Shown: in pieces, positions 4,553-7,269 of the stretch
Layout of the letters: each line of letters begins with the position of its first letter
Numbering within the stretch: position 1 is the first letter of the stretch
Assembly: GCA_031257715.1 (NCBI GenBank)
Contig: JAIROE010000047.1
Span: 1 to 7,269 of the forward strand
Direction: 5' to 3'
From: Treponema sp.
GTDB lineage: Bacteria; Spirochaetota; Spirochaetia; Treponematales; Breznakiellaceae
DNA: 7,269 nt
Position numbers and translations under genes: made by a program
The notes under the pieces: generated by a model
What the model was told of the DNA's origin: nothing
The model's input: the letters and a program-made list of their open reading frames with translations, nothing else
Databases searched by the model: none

Positions 4553-7269
4553 GTGGGAATTTTCACCAACAATCGGGGGAACAGGGAAGAGGATACATCA
4601 TCTTTGCCCGTCTTTATCCCTGTATTGAAACATCTTTTTGTTTTTGCCGCTCTTGTCGCGCTTACGGTTCCGGTCCTGATTCCCGCCGGACGTTTTATTG
4701 CGGAACGGATGAGGGAATTCCGCGACACCTGGATACACAGGGCTGAAACATACCTTGGCCGGACCATCACCTATTCTTCCATGAGCCCTTCGCTGTTCGG
4801 CGCCATTGATATACGGAACATAAAAATAACGGGAGCGGATGGCCTTCCCGTCCTCACCGTCAGGCGGTTCAGGCTTTCGTATTCCTTTTTTGATCTTGTC
4901 CGGAAAAAGGAGGGGGCGCTCAAAGCCGTCCGTGTTGAAAGACCTGAAATCTCCATTGACGTCAGGCGGGACGCCGACATTCTCTCGCTCTTTTCCGGGA
5001 AAACGGACGCTTCGCGGCCGGGGCGGGAGGCGGACGGAGGGGACCCGCGGGCCCTTATTCCCGAAGGGCTCGTGTTCAAAGTAAGGGATGGGCGGATCGC
5101 GGTAGTTTCAGGCGGGGACGGCATCCGCCACAACAGTGTCCGGGTCTCGGATCTGCGTTTTGATGTTTCCATCGGGGACAGCCGCGTAGATCTTGACGGA
5201 AAATGGAACGCCTCCCTTTCCCTTGCATCCGCGTTTGCGGAGCCCCTGGACGCCGAAATAAGGGCCGGCCTCTCCGGTTCCATTGAGCGGGACTTGAGCG
5301 ACGGGGAGTTTTTTTTCGTTCTTCCCTTTGTGAAGGGGAACTTTTTCAACGCGGGAGCGCTGGGGGCCGACGTGCGCATTGGCGGCGGGATGCTTTCCGT
5401 GCGTAAAAAGACCGACGCTCTGCCCTGTGATTTTTTCCTGGATTACGGCTTTGAGACGAAAGCGCTTTCCGCCGGATTGAATTGCGACAATTTTATTCCG
5501 TCCTCCCTTTTTTCACTTTCGGGTGATTTGAAAAAGTACGAGGCGATCCTCTCGACGGCGGTATCAGGAGACGCGGAGCTTAAACGGGAAAAGGGGGATC
5601 TCCGGTACGCCGTCAACATGTCGGGAATCGGCCGATCGGAGGAGGGGGAAAGTTCCTTTGAGCTTGCCGCCTCGGGCAACGGGGGACAGGTTGATTTTGA
5701 ACGCTGCCGCTTTTCCCTTCCCGCGGGAACTTTCGCGTACCAGGGAAGCGTCGGCTTTAAGCCTTTTGCCCCCAACGGAACCATTTCCGTTTCGGGTTTT
5801 ACCCTTTCGGGCGGTGAAGGACTCAGCACGGAACTTTCGGTGGCGACATTGGGCAGGGAGATCAGCATCTTCGGGGAAATGCTCGAATCGGGCGGGGTAG
5901 AACTGTCGGGCCTTGACGCCATGGTGTTTCTGGGAGAGCGGGGGTTCAGCTTCGCCCTTACGGCGCTCCGTTTTACCGGGACCGAAACTTACGGGGATGT
6001 ACGGATGGGTTCCTTCTCCCTTGAAGGCTCCTGGGATAACGGGGATCCCCGCAGTGTTGAGGCCAATCTCCGCTTTGATTCATTTTCCGCGGGGGATCTC
6101 GTCGCAATGGCCGATCCTTTTCTTCCGTCCGGATTTCATATTCCCCCCCCGGTCCGGCTAATCGGGGACGACACGCTTGTCACCACTGAAATTTTTTTTA
6201 CAACCGATTTCGTCCATGTCCTTTACAATATTCCCCGCCTTGCCGTCGCCTATAACGGGGCGCGGGAAACCGTTGCGTTTCTTTCCGTTTCCGGTACGGA
6301 TCAGCGTTTTGATTTGAGTGAAGGCCGTATCGTCTGGGCGGAGGGGGGCATGGGAATATCCGGCTACGCCGAATTTGCCGATCCGATGGACATTTCCTTT
6401 TCCTTAATGGCTTCTTTTCTCGATCAGTCCTATTTTGTCAACGGGATCATTCTGGACAGAAAGTCGATCAGCCTCCAGGGTTCCTACGGGCTGGGCGCCT
6501 ATATCAGCGCATCCGGTTCCGGTTATTCGGGGTACATAGAGGCCGATTATATTCCCATCCCGCTGGGGGGACATTTTGCCGCCCTGAGTCTTTTTTCAAC
6601 GGTGCGTTACGAATCGGCGGATTCCTGGTCTTTTGATTTGGAACGGTTCGAGCTTTCAAACATTGTCACCCCGGCGTCTCCCGCGGCAAACCTCCGTATT
6701 ACGGGGCAGGCGGATCAGGACGGAGCCTTTATTCCCGTCCTTTATTTTGACGACGGAATGGGAGCGCTCACGGGAAGGGCGGTGGTCTCCTGGGGGCGGA
6801 ATTTTTCATTTGTTTCGGGTTCCGCCTTTCTTTCGGAAGCCGGAGAGGATGTTTTTCCCCTTTCGGGCCCCCGGCAGGATCAGGTTCCCGTCGAGAATTA
6901 CAGTCTTGAGATTTCCTTTGAGGATGAAAGCCTTGACTTTGATCTGCGGGGCGACCGTATGCGGCTTGGACGCCTTTCCGGCATGAAAAGGGCCGTTGCC
7001 GACGGTTCCCTGCGGATAAACTGGAATGCCGCAAGCGGCGATCTTGAAGGGGATCTTGTCGTCAGCTCTCTTTCGGCCGGCATTGGTGAAAATGAATTGC
7101 GGGCCAGCGCGGCGGCTTCTCTTGACAACGGGATCTTTTCCGTACTGGATCTCCGCGTCCGGTACGGCGGCCTTGAAGGGCTCGTGCCCTTTTTTACGGC
7201 GGACCGGGAATCGGGGGAAGTGCGGGGAGAGGCGTCCGTGACGGGAAGCGCCGGCGGCAGAAATGTGCT
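4553..7269 (+). CDS. TamB/AsmA-like envelope biogenesis protein, 3' end truncated by the window edge
   Basis: The frame is open without a stop for 905 codons from GTG at 4553 to the right edge; I checked it line by line. The visible protein has a short N-terminal region with charged residues (NNRGNREED), one hydrophobic segment (about residues 27-46) that fits an inner-membrane signal anchor, then an AsmA/TamB-like entry (LGRTITYSSMSPSLFG, about 68-83). The rest is almost entirely alternating short strands with recurrent Ser-Gly turns, as expected for the long beta-taco or groove of this superfamily. Such proteins span the periplasm and help move lipids or outer-membrane proteins; TamB homologues in treponemes lie next to bamA. 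The diagnostic C-terminal DUF490 (TamB) domain would be beyond the edge, so TamB versus another AsmA-like protein is not settled. It is transcribed divergently from tmk. That a coding gene is present is near certain; the family is inferred from architecture. Confidence 0.65.
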   Translation, partial: MGIFTNNRGNREEDTSSLPVFIPVLKHLFVFAALVALTVPVLIPAGRFIAERMREFRDTWIHRAETYLGRTITYSSMSPSLFGAIDIRNIKITGADGLPVLTVRRFRLSYSFFDLVRKKEGALKAVRVERPEISIDVRRDADILSLFSGKTDASRPGREADGGDPRALIPEGLVFKVRDGRIAVVSGGDGIRHNSVRVSDLRFDVSIGDSRVDLDGKWNASLSLASAFAEPLDAEIRAGLSGSIERDLSDGEFFFVLPFVKGNFFNAGALGADVRIGGGMLSVRKKTDALPCDFFLDYGFETKALSAGLNCDNFIPSSLFSLSGDLKKYEAILSTAVSGDAELKREKGDLRYAVNMSGIGRSEEGESSFELAASGNGGQVDFERCRFSLPAGTFAYQGSVGFKPFAPNGTISVSGFTLSGGEGLSTELSVATLGREISIFGEMLESGGVELSGLDAMVFLGERGFSFALTALRFTGTETYGDVRMGSFSLEGSWDNGDPRSVEANLRFDSFSAGDLVAMADPFLPSGFHIPPPVRLIGDDTLVTTEIFFTTDFVHVLYNIPRLAVAYNGARETVAFLSVSGTDQRFDLSEGRIVWAEGGMGISGYAEFADPMDISFSLMASFLDQSYFVNGIILDRKSISLQGSYGLGAYISASGSGYSGYIEADYIPIPLGGHFAALSLFSTVRYESADSWSFDLERFELSNIVTPASPAANLRITGQADQDGAFIPVLYFDDGMGALTGRAVVSWGRNFSFVSGSAFLSEAGEDVFPLSGPRQDQVPVENYSLEISFEDESLDFDLRGDRMRLGRLSGMKRAVADGSLRINWNAASGDLEGDLVVSSLSAGIGENELRASAAASLDNGIFSVLDLRVRYGGLEGLVPFFTADRESGEVRGEASVTGSAGGRNV

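Noticed and set aside
4501..4746. Short plus-strand frame beginning in the divergent promoter region
   Set aside because: It is in a different frame from the TamB-like gene and overlaps its N-terminal anchor. The long frame with membrane segment and beta-rich body explains the region.
4771..5379. Minus-strand frame (202 codons) antisense to the TamB-like gene
   Set aside because: Low-complexity Ser/Arg/Pro-rich translation typical of an antisense shadow, with no domain.
1..7269. A novel defence, mobile or regulatory RNA system
   Set aside because: No repeats beyond the terminator palindrome, no transposase, integrase, nuclease or toxin-antitoxin genes, and no intergenic gap longer than about 80 bases that could hold a structured RNA.

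Overview
The window looks like ordinary chromosome from a relatively GC-rich spirochaete. The best guess is a Treponema-like, termite-gut type lineage. This rests on the general character of the proteins (a large TamB-like envelope protein, an exported aromatic-rich helical protein, spirochaete-like thymidylate kinase variants) and not on any database search. All five genes share a similar GC-rich codon style. I see no tRNA, rRNA, CRISPR array, insertion sequence or phage gene.

Layout, left to right. (1) Bases 1-1637, plus strand: an NAD-dependent DNA ligase (LigA) missing its first ~110 residues at the window edge. (2) Bases 1640-3163, plus: a complete GH20 beta-N-acetylhexosaminidase with every expected catalytic residue but no signal peptide. 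It starts two bases after the ligase stop, so the two are probably co-transcribed. (3) Bases 3164-3221: a short convergent gap holding a perfect 14-bp inverted repeat, probably a terminator serving both directions. (4) Bases 3222-3848, minus: an exported protein of unknown function, alpha-helical and unusually rich in aromatic residues. It starts inside the stop codon of (5) bases 3845-4471, minus: thymidylate kinase (tmk), whose P-loop has Thr where the family has the Walker A Lys. (6) Bases 4472-4552: a divergent promoter region in which candidate promoters for both strands share one hexamer. (7) Bases 4553-7269, plus: a long frame that stays open to the right edge. It encodes an N-terminally anchored, beta-rich TamB/AsmA-like protein whose 3' end lies outside the window.

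The genes form three transcription units: ligA-GH20 (plus), tmk-exported protein (minus) and the TamB-like gene (plus). The functions are DNA joining, amino-sugar hydrolysis, dTTP synthesis and probable outer-membrane biogenesis, with no obvious single pathway linking them. I found no convincing new multi-gene system. The points most worth a second look are the altered thymidylate kinase P-loop, the divergent ligase sequence motifs, the back-to-back promoter arrangement with a possibly leaderless tmk mRNA, and the unassigned exported protein coupled to tmk.
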